Assembly (NCBI RefSeq): GCF_007655135.1
Contig: NC_045132.1
Location: 5,642,001-5,706,000, forward strand
DNA: 64,000 bases
Direction: 5' to 3'
Source: Punica granatum
Lineage: Eukaryota; Streptophyta; Magnoliopsida; Myrtales; Lythraceae
This document shows positions 13,312 through 24,815 of the stretch, piece after piece (within the stretch, counting starts at the first letter, position 1; each line of letters opens with the position of its first letter). The notes beneath the pieces were generated by a model. That model was not told where the DNA came from and ran no database searches. It worked only from the letters and a program-made list of their open reading frames with translations. The position numbers and the translations under genes are program-made.

Positions 13312-15743
13312 ATGGCTGTACATGCGGCGTGTAAACGGTTTGGGCAGCAACTCGGAGGCGTTCAGGGTCCCGGCTTGACCCGATTCGGTGCGGTGAGTTC
13401 GGTTTCCCGGCGAAGGCAACTCGATTGCCGGGAGATGTCTCAGCTCGTGAAATCGAACGGAAGGCGTTTGTTTCTCGTGGATACATTGGCCCTTGTAATT
13501 TCCTCTGCTCTTGCTGATTGTTTCTTATGATGGCATCTGCTTTTCTTTCATTTGGAGAATTGATTGGTCTGAATGAAGTGAGATTTCGTAGTTATGGTCA
13601 ATATCTCTTAAAGTGGGGCTGATTGCGGGATTCGGGGATGATCTGGCATGTTAAAAGTTCTTATCTTGCCTGAAATTCAACGATAATGGTGTGATATGCA
13701 GAGAGAAAACACGAGGGAGTGCTTGAGTTGAAGATGTTATGCTGTTGATTCTTTCTATATGTTTTACTTCTTGTTGTTTTGCTTAGCAATCTGGGCAAGG
13801 ATGGGATGCTTTGTTTGTATATGTAGAAGTGAATTCCTTACGGAAATAGGGAGGACGTCTCACTTTGTTAGTCTGAGTTAGTTGTGCCTCTTTGGAGTAG
13901 GATTTGATGAATTCTTTCAATCTCAATTGATTTTCTCCAAACATGGGCATTGGACAGGTGAGGAGGCTGGAGGCACAAGGCGTGCCTTCACAGCAAGCAG
14001 AGGCAATAACAGCTGCAGTCACAGATGTACTAAATGATAGCCTTGAAAATGTATCTCAGTCATTTGTATCAAAGCCAGAGATGCAGAAAGTGAGGACTCT
14101 GCCTTAATGTGACATGATATATTTTACTTTGGAGACATAGTTATGCAGTTGGTGCAGTTGTTTCTGTAAAATTATTGTGGATCTGCACCTGGGACATCTG
14201 TGGAGGAACTTAATATTCGTGATTATGAGACCATAAGATCTAGCGTTTGCAGGTGTTCTAAATTCCAGTGTGCCTCACAAGTTTGGAATGCCAAATGCAA
14301 TCAGAAGTGTGACTTTACTATTTTGCTGACTGGGATGTGGTTTTTGTGTCTTTCGGTAGGTTGAAATGGCTCAGGAATCCAATCTGTCTAAATTCAAGTC
14401 GGAGGTCCAGAACTCACAGGTGACCAGTTTTTTCTAAACATGTTCTACTTAAGAGCTTGTTCATAAGTTAATGTTGTTGATAGCATACTGGTATTGTCCT
14501 GGTATCCATTTCACTTTAGTGCGCGCGCATTTGCCTATGACTATTTATTTTCCAATAGTATGTTTAATGGAAATCTTCAATCATAACCGACAGTATTCGC
14601 AGGAAAAGGAGAGTTCAGAATATAGGCTTTGGAGACATTAATTCAAGGTTATCTTAAAATGGATTCCTAAAACCACTGTTGTTTTCTTTCCTCTGGATCC
14701 AATCTATGCACCAGGCAGCGTCTGTAACTTGGTCTAGTGGATATCTTCCAATTTCTAGGAACCGTCATATTCCATAATTCACTACTGAATGATCTCTTGC
14801 CTGGTTCACCAAAAAAAAAAAAGTACACTTTTTCCCACTTTAATTTAAACTCTTATTTGCATGTCAAAAGGCTTCAACTTGCAATTTTAGATGATAGTAT
14901 AGGAGTTCTAATAATAATTATAACGGTTCTCACGTTTTTCAGGACCTATTCATAGAAGGGAAACTTTAGAACTGCCAATTTTTGCTTCAAATTACTCCTC
15001 TTTTTTATTTTTATTTTTATTTTTTAACGATAAGTATAAGTATATTTCTTTGAGCGAGCTTGTTCAATGTTCTGCTTGCCTAAAAATTCTCGGCATGTAT
15101 TTGATGCAGGGACACCATTTCTCTTTGTTGCAACATGAGACTGAAAAGCTCCGTAATGACATAGATAAGATGCGAAGTGAGCTGAGGTTAGTTCAAGAGT
15201 TATTACAACCTACCTTGTCTCACATTATCTGAGAGAGGAAAATGTTTCTTTTGCTGTTTCATTCAAATATTCATGGATGTTTGATGAATTCAGATATGAA
15301 GTCGACAAGGTTAATGCTGGGCAGAGGTTGGATTTGAATCTCGAGAAGGGGTGGGAAATGTCAACATGAATTCTTTGGTCTTTCTTCTGTTTCTGTGAGC
15401 TTCATAGTGAATGTGCCTTTTCTTATGGTGGTTGGTTTCTTGTAACAAGCACAGAAGGATAAGGGAAGAGCTATCCAATCAGAGTGCTGAAACTTCTAGC
15501 CTAACCAATAAACTCGATCGGGTTAGTCTCGTCATCGGATATCTCTTCATTGATTGATTGATGATATATCTTTTCTTTTTCTGAAATATATTCGTTCTAA
15601 TTTGGCAATTTTCCATATCTTAGGAGATCCATGCTTTAAGGGCACAACTGGAGGCTGCAAAATATGATGTGATAAAGTACTGTATCGGTTCTCTCGTCTC
15701 AATTTCTGCTGTCGGTCTTGCTGTCATTCGCATTTTGATGTAG
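13312..15743 (+). CDS. FMP32/DUF1640-like mitochondrial coiled-coil membrane protein
   Basis: Seven exons join in frame to 231 aa: 13312-13494, 13958-14089, 14360-14419, 15110-15186, 15294-15350, 15455-15521, 15624-15743. The N-terminus is Arg-rich and lacks acidic residues, as in a mitochondrial presequence. A DUF1640 core begins at LVDTLALVRRLEAQGV and is followed by a long coiled coil (heptad-rich LLQHETEKLRNDIDKMRSEL). One C-terminal membrane span (YCIGSLVSISAVGLAVI) ends three residues before the stop. Family knowledge: plant FMP32 proteins and animal MCUR1/CCDC90 share this layout at the inner mitochondrial membrane; MCUR1 has been linked to calcium uptake and complex IV assembly. The molecular role in plants is not settled. 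It lies 3.1 kb downstream of the NERD-like gene on the same strand. The region 12861-13311 is probably 5' leader. Confidence 0.88.
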
Positions 15744-16119
15744 ATATTCCAGTGGCTAATTGTATGACAAGGTAAACTAAGTAGCAGAGATCTACTTAAT
15801 CTTTCGAGGTGCTGATTTTCTGAACAAACGGACAGTCTTTTAGAAAGTCCGGAAGCAGACTGGGGAATGATGTTAAGGGGTTCCTCGTTGGTCTGGCATT
15901 ATATGAACTTGTAACGGCAGTTAGCTTAGTTGATTTACTCTGTTTGATCCAATTGTTTGTTCATTCTGTTGTATTTGGTCAATTAACACATCGAATAAAA
16001 AAGGTTACTTACACTTCTGCATTATAGGGAATTTCTTCTCCTCTTCCCTTGCACTATTGCAGCTTTATATATTTTATTTTATAATTTTCCCCTCAAATAT
16101 TGCTTCTAAGCCTTTTCCT
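15744..16119. other. 3' region of the FMP32-like gene
   Basis: Probably 3' UTR and spacer. No open frame or repeat was recognised. Confidence 0.35.
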
Positions 16120-16430
16120 TGAGATAGCAAAATGGAATGGCAATCAAATTTCGGAAAATTTCTGGAAGGAATCGCCATTCTGTCATTCGGTAATTAAAAT
16201 CTTAATCGGAGATGACTTCTCTGTTCTAGGTGGACATAGAATGGGAGTGGCTATTAATTGCTTGATCAGTTAAGGGCCTAAGATGGGCAAAATGCCGAAG
16301 TGTGTTATTCTGGGGAATTGAGGAAATGCACCAGATTTCATACAAACTCCATCTCCCTCCAAACAAAGGAGAATGCTGCTTTCACTCTCCTCCAAATTCT
16401 TCCATCCCCTCCGTGTCCACGTAAGTGAAA
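16120..16430. repeat. Dispersed repeat, copy 1 (partner at 37300-37730)
   Basis: This stretch resembles 37300-37730 in order. Both contain 'atagaatgggagt', then 'aagatgg' about 30-45 bp later, then CCTCCAAACA followed by a C/T-rich 'ccctcc' stretch. Each copy is followed directly by a decayed P450 fragment. The element type is unknown and borders are approximate. Confidence 0.5.
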
Positions 16431-16599
16431 CTATGTTCTATTACCTTGTGGGTAAGAACTTACAAGAGAAAGCTGCGAGGTAGGGTACGTAAAAATGTGG
16501 AAATTCAGCTTTTGCTTGCCAACTGATATGAAAAACAGTTGAAGAATTCAGACGATGGTGTCAAGTGTGTCATCATAAGTCTTATATCTTCTCCTCCCT

Positions 16600-16850
16600 C
16601 ACAAGGAGGCTTGAAGATCCGACGAGTTCGGTGGGGGCAGCTTCCGGTACGAACTTTGAGGGCCTGAAAGTGTTTGGCTCCTCCCATAATACGATAGCTG
16701 CAGGCATTGATATTGGTTCGAGCCTTGGATGGGATGAAGCTGCTGGCTGTTTGGGTCCTTCCCCCAACAGGTACGGTGGAGGAGTGGGGTTGGAAGGTGA
16801 AGGCGGATGGATTTCCTAGGTATCGATTTATAGAAGACAAATATCATGGT
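16600..16850 (-). pseudogene. Decayed cytochrome P450 fragment
   Basis: On the minus strand one frame reads LWEEPNTFRPSKFVPEAAP. This matches the P450 region between the K-helix and the heme loop (compare WKDPNTFKPSRFLEESAP in the intact F5H of this window). Frames are broken on both sides, and neither the ExxR nor the heme Cys motif can be read. It could derive from CYP84 or another A-type P450. Confidence 0.6.
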
Positions 16851-17023
16851 CTAGTGGCCGCGGCCAGAATTATAAAAGGGAAGCGAAATATTGAAGATAG
16901 GTAGAACTCTACCTAGCCCTGTCATTGCAGGTTGCCTGAACTGTTGTTGAATAGGGAAAATTTTCGGTCTAGTAGTCGAATATTCAATCGCTATGCCTCT
17001 TATGAAAAGTTTTCCTACTAGGA

Positions 17024-17065
17024 GAATAATGTTTCGTACAAGGAGAATAATGTTTCGTACGGGCG
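17024..17065. repeat. Two-copy 20 bp tandem repeat
   Basis: AGGAGAATAATGTTTCGTAC occurs twice in a row. The region around it (16900-17170) has no recognised gene. Confidence 0.8.
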
Positions 17066-17171
17066 TCCTGGCTGAATATTCAGCCGTTGGACCCAAGAAT
17101 AGCCTAGCAGAATATGAAGTTGTTGCTAATGATGCGACAATGGCATCAGTTTCGGTCTTATTCATCGACTC

Positions 17172-17370
17172 GGCCAATGGGAGGTCTTTGTAAGTGACCC
17201 CCATGGGAGGTCTTGGATTTGCCTCCGATGGGAGGTCTTAGAATTTGCTCACGCTAGGAGATCTTTGTAAGTGCCACCGATGGAAGATCTTGGATTTTCT
17301 TCTGATGGGAGGTTTTTGTGGGTGTCCCGATAGGAGGCCTTTGAATTTGCCTATGACGAGAGGTACTTAA
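17172..17370. repeat. Degenerate minisatellite, ~25-26 bp period
   Basis: About eight units, each beginning with a variant of GGGAGGTCTT and ending near GAT. Two unit types alternate: one with 'tttgtaagtg', one with 'ttggatttgc'. This suggests a higher-order ~51 bp period. No function is visible. Confidence 0.8.
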
Positions 17371-17799
17371 CAATTTTCGTTTGGCGAGGTCGTAGGATTA
17401 GATATCACGCTCGCGACGATCCCCTGCGCACTCTCATTTTCTGCAATTTGGCCGTCGCAATTGCTTCCTTGGAGGAGTCTCGTTCTCTGCAACTTGTTTG
17501 TCCCACTTCTACTTGCCGCCTTGTGGCTTGCTTTTTATTAACCTGAAAGCTCCACTCGCATAAACGAAGTGTTTTGGTATTCCCCACGAACATACAATAA
17601 ATAACTAGCTATATTTTGATCTAAAATCTTTCGCACCTAAAAAAATTCCTTTTTTCTTTTTGGGTGAAAATTTTCCTTTTTCGATGGATTGGGTTGAAAA
17701 AAAAAAAAATCTTTTTTGATCACAAAAGATGCCTAAAAAGTTGTTTTACAATCACGTAAGATGTAATTAAGTTTCATAATCAAAGAGACTTATAGCACA

Positions 17800-17920
17800 A
17801 CAGTGTACGCTCTCGCGTGGTGATTAAGAGATTTCATGTTCGACACTTGTAGTTGGATTACCTATATCTTTTTATTAGCTATTCATGAGTATTTTTTATA
17901 ATAGAAAAAATTAAGTCCCA
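17800..17920 (+). mobile_element. SINE-like element
   Basis: It has a box A-like segment (GTGTACGCTCTCGCGTGGTG), a box B-like ATGTTCGACACTTG, and an A-rich end (ATAATAGAAAAAATTA). It matches the family members at 41600-41715 and 58555-58705. Confidence 0.5.
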
Positions 17921-18554
17921 TAAATCGCGTTTGACTTCCTAATTCCCTTCCGGCTTCTGGATTTCTTGCTTTGTATTAACTAATTCCAAGCATGTTGACT
18001 TCTTATCTGCCGACTAACTTCAAATAATTTTTTATTTAAAAAGACAAAAAAGGAATTTTCTCGACTTACAGATATACAAGTAGAAGATGCAGGCACAGGT
18101 AGAAGGCAGAGAGGCGGAGGAACATATTTCATAAATAAGTCCATATAATTTTATATATAAATAATGAGTAATAGTGAGTTGAGTTTTTACATTATCATTC
18201 ATCTATTATTTTAATAAAAGGATAATTAATTAATTAATTAATCAATCAATTTTGACCTAGGTTGTTGCAGCTTCCTCTAGATTTATTAATTCTGAAGGAA
18301 ATTATTTTAGATGGAAATTATGTCTAAATTTTCGAAGTTGAGACATAAAAAACCTTGTTCAATTATAATATATATTTCGATCAAACTGCAATGTGAGCAC
18401 AAGTTGGAGACACAGGCGGAGTAATATTTTCGAATCCTTTCACCATGGGAACCAATCCTTTTCAACGGCCCAACGGTCGACCGCCACCAACGTTCATTGT
18501 TCTAATAAGAACTCTTGAATTCAAAGCAGAACCAGCAGGACTAAGGGAAATGAA

Positions 18555-18675
18555 AATGATTCTTTCACATACCACAGTTTTCCTTCATCACTGCCCCTGC
18601 CTTCCTCCAATCAACCGAAATCGGAACCTCGTCGAAGACTGCGGCCTGTCCCTCCACATTTTTCTGCAGTTGGAG
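18555..18675 (-). pseudogene. Papain-like cysteine protease fragment
   Basis: A minus-strand frame contains VPISVDWRKAGAV. That is the characteristic start of the mature domain in papain-family proteases, where the usual form is close to P-x-S-V-D-W-R-K-x-G-A-V. The frame stops soon after, before the catalytic Cys segment (usually CGSCWAF), at a spot that looks like a GT donor (CTGTG|GTATGT). Only about 35 codons are recognisable, so this is a fragment, not a gene. Confidence 0.45.
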
Positions 18676-18770
18676 ATCGGAATCCCGATCTTTATATAAT
18701 TATAAATGTAGATTTTTTTTCTATATATATAAATGAAACTTGAATTCATCAATACACAAAGAAAATAAAA

Positions 18771-20112
18771 GGAATAATCACACCAAATATCATGAACTTG
18801 CATCGTTTTCCCAAATATAGCATCAACTCTCAAATTTCCGAAATATAATAGGACGTTACACCCGTCAGACCAAAAATGTCACATGTCAATAATTCTGTCA
18901 CGGTTCGTGACGTGGCAATAAACGACAATTAACGTGGCCTCATGATTTTTAAGCTCCAATAGAACAACGACAAGTGGCATTCTTTCACCCAACCAATTTT
19001 TCAAAAAAATCCATACTTTTTCATTTTTGAAATTTTTTCCTAAACTTTTTTGGAGGAGTGGGCAAGGGCCCGACCCCGACTAAGGGCTCCCTGCCGGCCC
19101 TCGCCACCCTAGGCAAGGTGGCCTGAGTCTGCAGGGATTGAGGGTCGACAGGGGAGGCCCAAGCCGGGTCGAGGCTCCCCTCCCTTCTTCCCCTGTTTTC
19201 TGATTAAAAAAAAAAAACGGGGGAAGAGGAGAGGGGGGCCCCGACCCGGCTGGGGGCTCCCCCTTGGCCTCGACCCTTCGGACGAGGTGGCTGTCTCCCC
19301 AGAGGGGTTGAGGGCCGGCGGGAGAGCCCTTAGTAGGGTCAAGCCCTTCCTCCCCTGTTCTTCTTGAAAAAAGAAAAAAAAAAAAGGAAGAGGGGAAGGG
19401 GGCCCGACCCTGTTGGGGGCTCCCCCGCCGACCCTCGAATGAGAGGTGGCTGTCTTGCCTGAGGGGTTGAGGGCCCGCGGGGGAGCCCCATGTCGCTCCT
19501 CACCTCTCCCCCCGACCCATCTAGGGGCTCCCCCGCTGGCCGTCGACCCCTTGGGCGAAGTGGCTGGACTCGGGCCACCTCGCCAGAGGGGTTGAGGTCG
19601 GCGTGGGAGCCCCCAGCCGGGTCGGGGCCCCCTCTCCTCTTCTCCCGTTTTTCTATTAGAAAACAGGGGAAGAGGGGAGGGGGTCCTGAACCGGCTGGGG
19701 GACTCCCCCACTAGCCCTCGAACCCTCCGGTGAGGTGGCCGGACTCTGGCCACCTTGCTTGGGGGGTTGAGGGCTGGCGGGGAGCCCTCAGCCGGGTCGG
19801 GTCCCTGCCCACTGCTCCCCTGTTTTTTCAAAAATGTTTTGGGCCAAAATTTCAATAAAGAAAAAGTGTGGGTTTTTTTTTTAAAAATCGGCTGGATGAA
19901 AAGGGCCACGTGTCATTGTTCTATTGGAGCTTAAAAATCATTAGGCCATATTGACTGTCGTTTATTGTCACGTCACGAACCGTGACGGAATTATTGACGG
20001 GTGATATTTTTGGTCTAACAGGGGTAACGTTCTACTATATTTGGAAAATTTGAGAGTTGATGCTATATTTAGAAAAACGGTGTAAATTCATGATATTTGG
20101 TGTGATTATCCC
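18771..20112. mobile_element. Large foldback element with ~220 bp inverted repeats
   Basis: The left arm (18771-~18990, starting GGAATAATCACACC) and the reverse complement of the right arm (~19890-20112, starting GGGATAATCACACC) align almost base for base. Shared blocks include CGTCACGGTTCGTGACGTG and AGCTCCAATAGAACAA. The interior is a GC-rich array. Both flanks are A-rich, so a target duplication cannot be fixed. No transposase is present. The type is probably a non-autonomous Mutator-like or foldback element. Confidence 0.85.
19050..19820. repeat. GC-rich imperfect repeat array inside the foldback element
   Basis: Units of roughly 130-150 bp share the modules 'gaggggttgagggc', 'ggggagcccc', 'gggtcggggcccc' and a C-rich/'gttttct(a/g)att' link. 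Some units are inverted, so the array is itself partly palindromic. GC content is far above the surroundings. It creates a 266-codon open frame on the minus strand (19109-19909) that is low-complexity Pro/Arg/Gly and very unlikely to encode a protein. Confidence 0.75.
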
Positions 20113-20852
20113 AAAAGATAAAAACAAATCGCTTTAACTAGTTTTAAGTTCAATTCAAGTATCCTGTTCGCAGCCTCAGTTGCACAAGTTAATAATTTGT
20201 GGCGTAGTTTTCGCAGTAATTGCTGCAAAACATGACTCAATATTTAACCTGTTTCTCCAATTCACCAGCCTGTGCATGAGCCTTTCAGACCTGCTCTATT
20301 TAATATGTAATCTGCAAAGTCCATTCAATTTACTTGAACCATTCAATTTACCTGTAAACGCAAAATGGTGGCAAGGTGGGCGGAGACGGAGTAAAGAAGA
20401 TGACAATCCTCGGATGTCTACATGATCCTGGCTATCCCGTCCACCTTTCCGGCATAACATAAATCGAATTGATTCATCAGTCTTTCGAAAAATACACGTA
20501 TTAAGCAAATAATCGATTCTGATGAATCATAAGTATCATGACTTGGAAATTTAGATAGGGATGAGGAAGAGGAATGAAAAATCACTTATCTGAATTGATA
20601 GCAGTTACAAACAATCGGAGGCGGAGTTGTCTATTTTGATTTCTCTCGTTGCTCACCACCGCCGGGTTAGGCATTCAATGTCGATCATTGTGTTACTCGG
20701 TTCATTTGACATGGTTCTTCGTCACATCTCCAATCAGTCCCTCGACATTAGTGAGTCCGACCTAGGATGAAGTCACCCGCTTGCCAGGTCGAACACCAAC
20801 GTCGGGGCAACATCATTCCCAAGTTGGTTACTAACCACTGCTCCACATGCTT
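20113..20852. other. Spacer between two elements
   Basis: Contains short open frames only. I recognise no gene or repeat here. Confidence 0.3.
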
Positions 20853-21177
20853 GGCTTTGTTTGGGAATGGAGTGGAGTTGTTAAACTCCACTCCATTCTA
20901 ATTATAAATAATTATATTTATTTAGACTTGTAATGATTGTATTGTTAAATTATGGGAATAAGTGAGAAAAAATAATGAATAGTTGAAAGAAAATGATAAT
21001 TGTGTTGTTAAATTGTGGAAAAAGTAATGAATAATTGAGAGAATTTAGTATTAAAAATTTAATTAAATGGTGGTTAAGATAAAAAAAAATTATAAAAAAA
21101 GAGAAAAAAAATAATTGTGTTATTAAATTAAAATAAGTGGGGTTAAGTAAAATAGAGTTGCATTCCCAAATAAAACC
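20853..21177. mobile_element. MITE, copy 1
   Basis: The ends are inverted: left GGCTTTGTTTGGGAATG, right CATTCCCAAATAAAACC. The AT-rich interior has repeated 'gttgttaaatt(g/a)tgg' and 'agtaatgaataattgaga' motifs. The same interior occurs at 43140-43444. Confidence 0.75.
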
Positions 21178-21469
21178 TTTAGTCATTTCCTCAAAGTTCC
21201 CATCGCTAAAATGATGCGGTAATCATTTGGTTGTCTCGCCACCGCTAATGTGAAGAACACGAGACACGTACTCATGGGTTCTTGTTTGATATTAATGTAA
21301 TGATGATCTTTCCTTCAGGAAATATAATGATAATATATATATATATATTTTCCCGTGAGTCCTCAAATGCCCACTCTAGCCTTTCTTCCCAGAACATCGA
21401 ATACAGCATGTAGACGTCTTCTTGCAGTATGTGGCGTCATGCTTGGTAGTTGTCGGACTGCATGTATCA

Positions 21470-22136
21470 ACACCGACACATCGGACCATAAGAGACATGC
21501 CTATATGATGAATCCTACAACTCTCTTTTTGGTGGCACGTATTATTACGGGATATTGAAGAATCAGAGATTGGCTGAATTGCTTAACCTTCATTAACCTG
21601 GGAGTTATCACATATAGAGTGCAGATCGTGCACAATAAGCAAGAAGAAAAAATCAAGAAAGTATCCTATGATATACAAGGAAATATACATAACCTAATTA
21701 ATCGTATGCACAGCTATACAAAAGGGACGTATCCCTTGAACTCCGGGAAATATCAATATCCTGTAATACGTATGTCTCGTTTGATAATTAAATGACAAAA
21801 ACAATGCTAGCTGAGACAACTTTTGTCTGGAGCCCTTCTGAGCTCCGATGATATGAAGGTTCGAGGCCAGCTCTCGCGCATCCTGATTTTGTACAAATTC
21901 ATGATTCACTCAGGTTGCTGTCCCGAGTAACTAAAGTAAGTACATCCATCGCCATGGCCTCCGGGATGTACTGATAATATTGGCAAATTCTTGTGAAATC
22001 AGTTAGTTTGGCGATTCTGGTGCATATTGCGGCTCTTCAGTTCAGTTTGTATAGATCCGCTTCATGTGGGCATAGTTATTTGTTGGTGCGTTCAGTTTGA
22101 AGTTAAGATAAGTCGACGTAATTAAGCTGCATGGAA
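21470..22136 (+). repeat. Duplicated upstream region of the LSI2-like gene
   Basis: Aligns with about 31680-32179, the promoter and 5' leader of the intact LSI2-like gene. Shared stretches include CGGCTCTTCAGTTCAGTTTG and 'tgataatattggcaaattcttgtg'. So the promoter was copied along with the truncated coding exon that follows. Confidence 0.8.
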
Positions 22137-22424
22137 ATGGCACTGGCTTCAATTCCTAAAGTGGTTCTTGGCTCCCTAGCATTTGCCATCTTCTGGGTCT
22201 CGGCGGTTTTACTGTCCGTCCCCGTTCCTTCCGGTTGGATGGAACGTACACACTCTCCTCGGGGCCATGCTGATGGTCATCTTCTTGAGTCTTAACTCCT
22301 GAGCAAGCCTATGCGTCAGTCGACCTCCAGATCCTCGGCCTCCTCTTTGGAACAATGGTTGTTAGTGTCTATCTCGAGAGGGCAGACTTGTTCCAGCACC
22401 TAGGGAAGTTACTTTCCTGGAGAA
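22137..22424 (+). pseudogene. Truncated LSI2-like transporter exon 1
   Basis: The first ~95 codons of the LSI2-like gene at 32180 are present (MALASIPKVVLGSLAF...). Small insertions break the frame around 22230-22300, and a stop follows. Similarity to the intact gene ends abruptly at 22424 (GGAGAA), where the ~350 bp repeat begins, so the exon was cut by that rearrangement. No downstream exons were found. Confidence 0.85.
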
Positions 22425-22800
22425 ATGAGAGAGAATTTATCTCATTTTATGATTTAATAAATCTATAAGTGAGTGAGTGAGTGAGTGAGTGAGTGAGTAA
22501 ATAAATAAGTAGGAGAGGAAGCAAAGTCATTGGTCATAACACGGGCAGGAGCAAGTTTGGTGCGCAAAAAAGCACTAATAATTCATAGTTTTCTCTTTTT
22601 TTAAAAAGATTTTTCATAAAAAGTGTTCCGTATCATTTTGATATTTTGAATATTATCTCTCGATAAATTCCTTTTATTATATATATATATATATATAAAT
22701 GAAGTTGAAGGAAAATGAGAGATACGGAGTCCAGTGTAAACTTATTTTCAAACTGCATGGATATTTATGTTATCTAATTATGTTATATTTAAAAGAACAT
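22425..22800. repeat. ~350 bp dispersed repeat, copy A
   Basis: The first of four related copies (A 22425-22800, B 23050-23396, C 24050-24400, D 28975-29340). Shared landmarks in order are 'ataaatctataag', a GTGA/TAAA-type short tandem stretch, 'gagcaagttt', 'aaaaagcactaat', 'tatcattttga', 'gaatattat', an AT microsatellite, 'aagttgagg', and 'actgcatg'. No coding capacity. Confidence 0.8.
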
Positions 22801-23049
22801 AAAATAAAAAAGAAAATAATTATAATGTTATAAAAGTTTTGAGGAAGGAGGGAGAGAATATGCCTTCCTTTCATATTCTTGTAATTTTTTTTATATAAAT
22901 AAGTTAATTTATTTTATTTTATACCACACTCAGTTATATAAAAGCCAAAAATATTCAACCACTTGCATTAGCTATTTTGTCTTATCAGGTTAAACATATA
23001 TTTGTATTATATTACTAATTGGATAACGTTAAAATTAAAAAAATTTAAA

Positions 23050-23396
23050 AAATGAGAAAGAATCTATCATTTTATGATTCAAGGAATCTTTAAGTAAACA
23101 AACAAATAAAAAAAAAGGAGTGAAACTAAAGTAATTGGCCATAATAGAGGAAGAAGCAAGTTTAGTGTGCAAAAAAGCACTAATTATTCAATTTTTTTTT
23201 TTGTATTTTTTGGTAAAAAAATTTTCCTTATCATTTTGATTATTTTGAATATTATTTCTTGTCAAATTCGTTTTACGTTGTGTATATATAAGGTTGAGGG
23301 AATAGCGGAGACATAGAGTGTGAAACTACATTTTGAATGAGTGTGTATTTTTGTTAATTAGTTATATTATATTAAAAATAGAAAAATCATTAAAAA
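23050..23396. repeat. ~350 bp dispersed repeat, copy B
   Basis: Second copy, with the same landmarks as copy A. Its right side is interrupted by the foldback MITE at 23397-23821, so the repeat was already in place when that element inserted. Confidence 0.8.
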
Positions 23397-23821
23397 GGGT
23401 AAATTGCACTGGTGATCCAAAAAGTTTTACAAATATTTCAATATAGTACAAAAAGTTTTTTTTGCTACTTGATGGTACAAAATGTTTTAAAGTTGTTTCT
23501 GTATAATACAAACCATCATCTCGCCATTGACGCAGTCAAATCGACGTTGATGGTGCAAAATCAGTTTTTGTGGTTACATGATAGTACAAAATGTTTTGAA
23601 ATTGTAACTTAATAGTAGAAAATATTTTACGTAAGTTACATGATGATGCAAAATTTACAGATCTTATAAAGGACGACTTGACGGTGTCAATAGCGAGATG
23701 ACGGTTTGTACTATACTGAAACAACTTCGAAATATTTTGTACCATCAAGTAGCAAAAAAAAACTTTTTGTACCATATTGAAATATTTGTAAAATTTTTTG
23801 GATCATCAATGTAATTTATTC
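23397..23821. mobile_element. Foldback MITE, copy 2
   Basis: Matches the element at 12285-12709 throughout. Its ends are inverted: 'gggtaaattgcactgg' at the left and its complement-like 'atgtaatttattc' at the right, with 'gatccaaaaagttt' facing 'aattttttggatc'. Non-coding. Confidence 0.85.
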
Positions 23822-24256
23822 TAAAAAAAATTGTGAAGTTACGTTTTGATGGAGGGAGCCAGTATGCCTCTGTTTTACATTCTTGCAATTCTTTTTTTTT
23901 TTGTTTTTATATCAATAATTATTCTATTTTCTTTATATTACACTCAATTATAAAAAGATAAAAAAAAATTACATCAGCTATGTTGTCTAATCAAGTCAGA
24001 CATATTTATATGTTTTTGTCTTATTGGATAAACAAATAAGAAAATTTCTCCTATATTAAATTCTGCAAGTAATAAATAAATAAATCTGACAGAAAGTAAA
24101 GTTTTGATCATAACAGAGTAAGGAGCAAGTTTAGTAAGCAATAAAGCACTAATTATTTTATAAATTTCTTTTTTTCCTTGTATTTTTCATAAAAAAATTT
24201 TCATATCATTTTGACTATTTTAAATATCAATTATTATTTCTCGATAAATTTTACTT

Positions 24257-24290
<34 letters not shown>

Positions 24291-24714
24291 ATAAAGTTGA
24301 GGAAAAAATTGGAGATACGAAGTCGAGTGTGAAATTATTTTTTAACTGCATGAGAATTTTTGTTATTTAGTTATGTTGTGTCAAAAAGAACAATATATAT
24401 AAATAGATGAACGGGGAAAAAGCAAATTATACTCTTTCTCCTTTTGATACCGCCTCTACATCCTATATTTGAAATGTTCTTATAACTATGAACAAATTAA
24501 AAGTGAAGGTGTGATACTTTCTATAAAATTGTTTGAGCTATTAAAATAATATAGATCAGTTAAGTTACAATAATAAATTACTTGCAAATATCAGACCTAT
24601 TGAATATAAGAATCTTACATTGTAAATTGAGAAAATAATTTCATTTACATATTGAGCAATTAATAAATCAACTGTTGGTATACATCCGTATCACACAAAT
24701 ACACTGGATAGAGA

Positions 24715-24815
24715 ATATAGTAGTGCTACCGACGTGAATTGGTTCAAGTGATTCGATATTTTTTTCTCCTTAAGCAAATTCATGAATTCGAGTATTGTAA
24801 ATAGAAAAAAAAAAA
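24715..24815 (+). mobile_element. Possible SINE-like element
   Basis: Has the same general layout as the other SINE-like copies (a short tRNA-like head, 'attcatgaattcgag', and a tail ATAGAAAAAAAAAAA) but is more diverged. It lies inside the segment unique to copy 1 of the duplicated block. Confidence 0.3.

Noticed and set aside
19109..19909. 266-codon open frame on the minus strand
   Set aside because: Lies in the GC-rich repeat array of the foldback element. It is low-complexity Pro/Arg/Gly/Ser with repeating modules, and similar frames exist on the other strand.
22470..22505. CRISPR-like or functional short repeats (GTGA)n
   Set aside because: Simple microsatellite without spacers; this is plant nuclear DNA.
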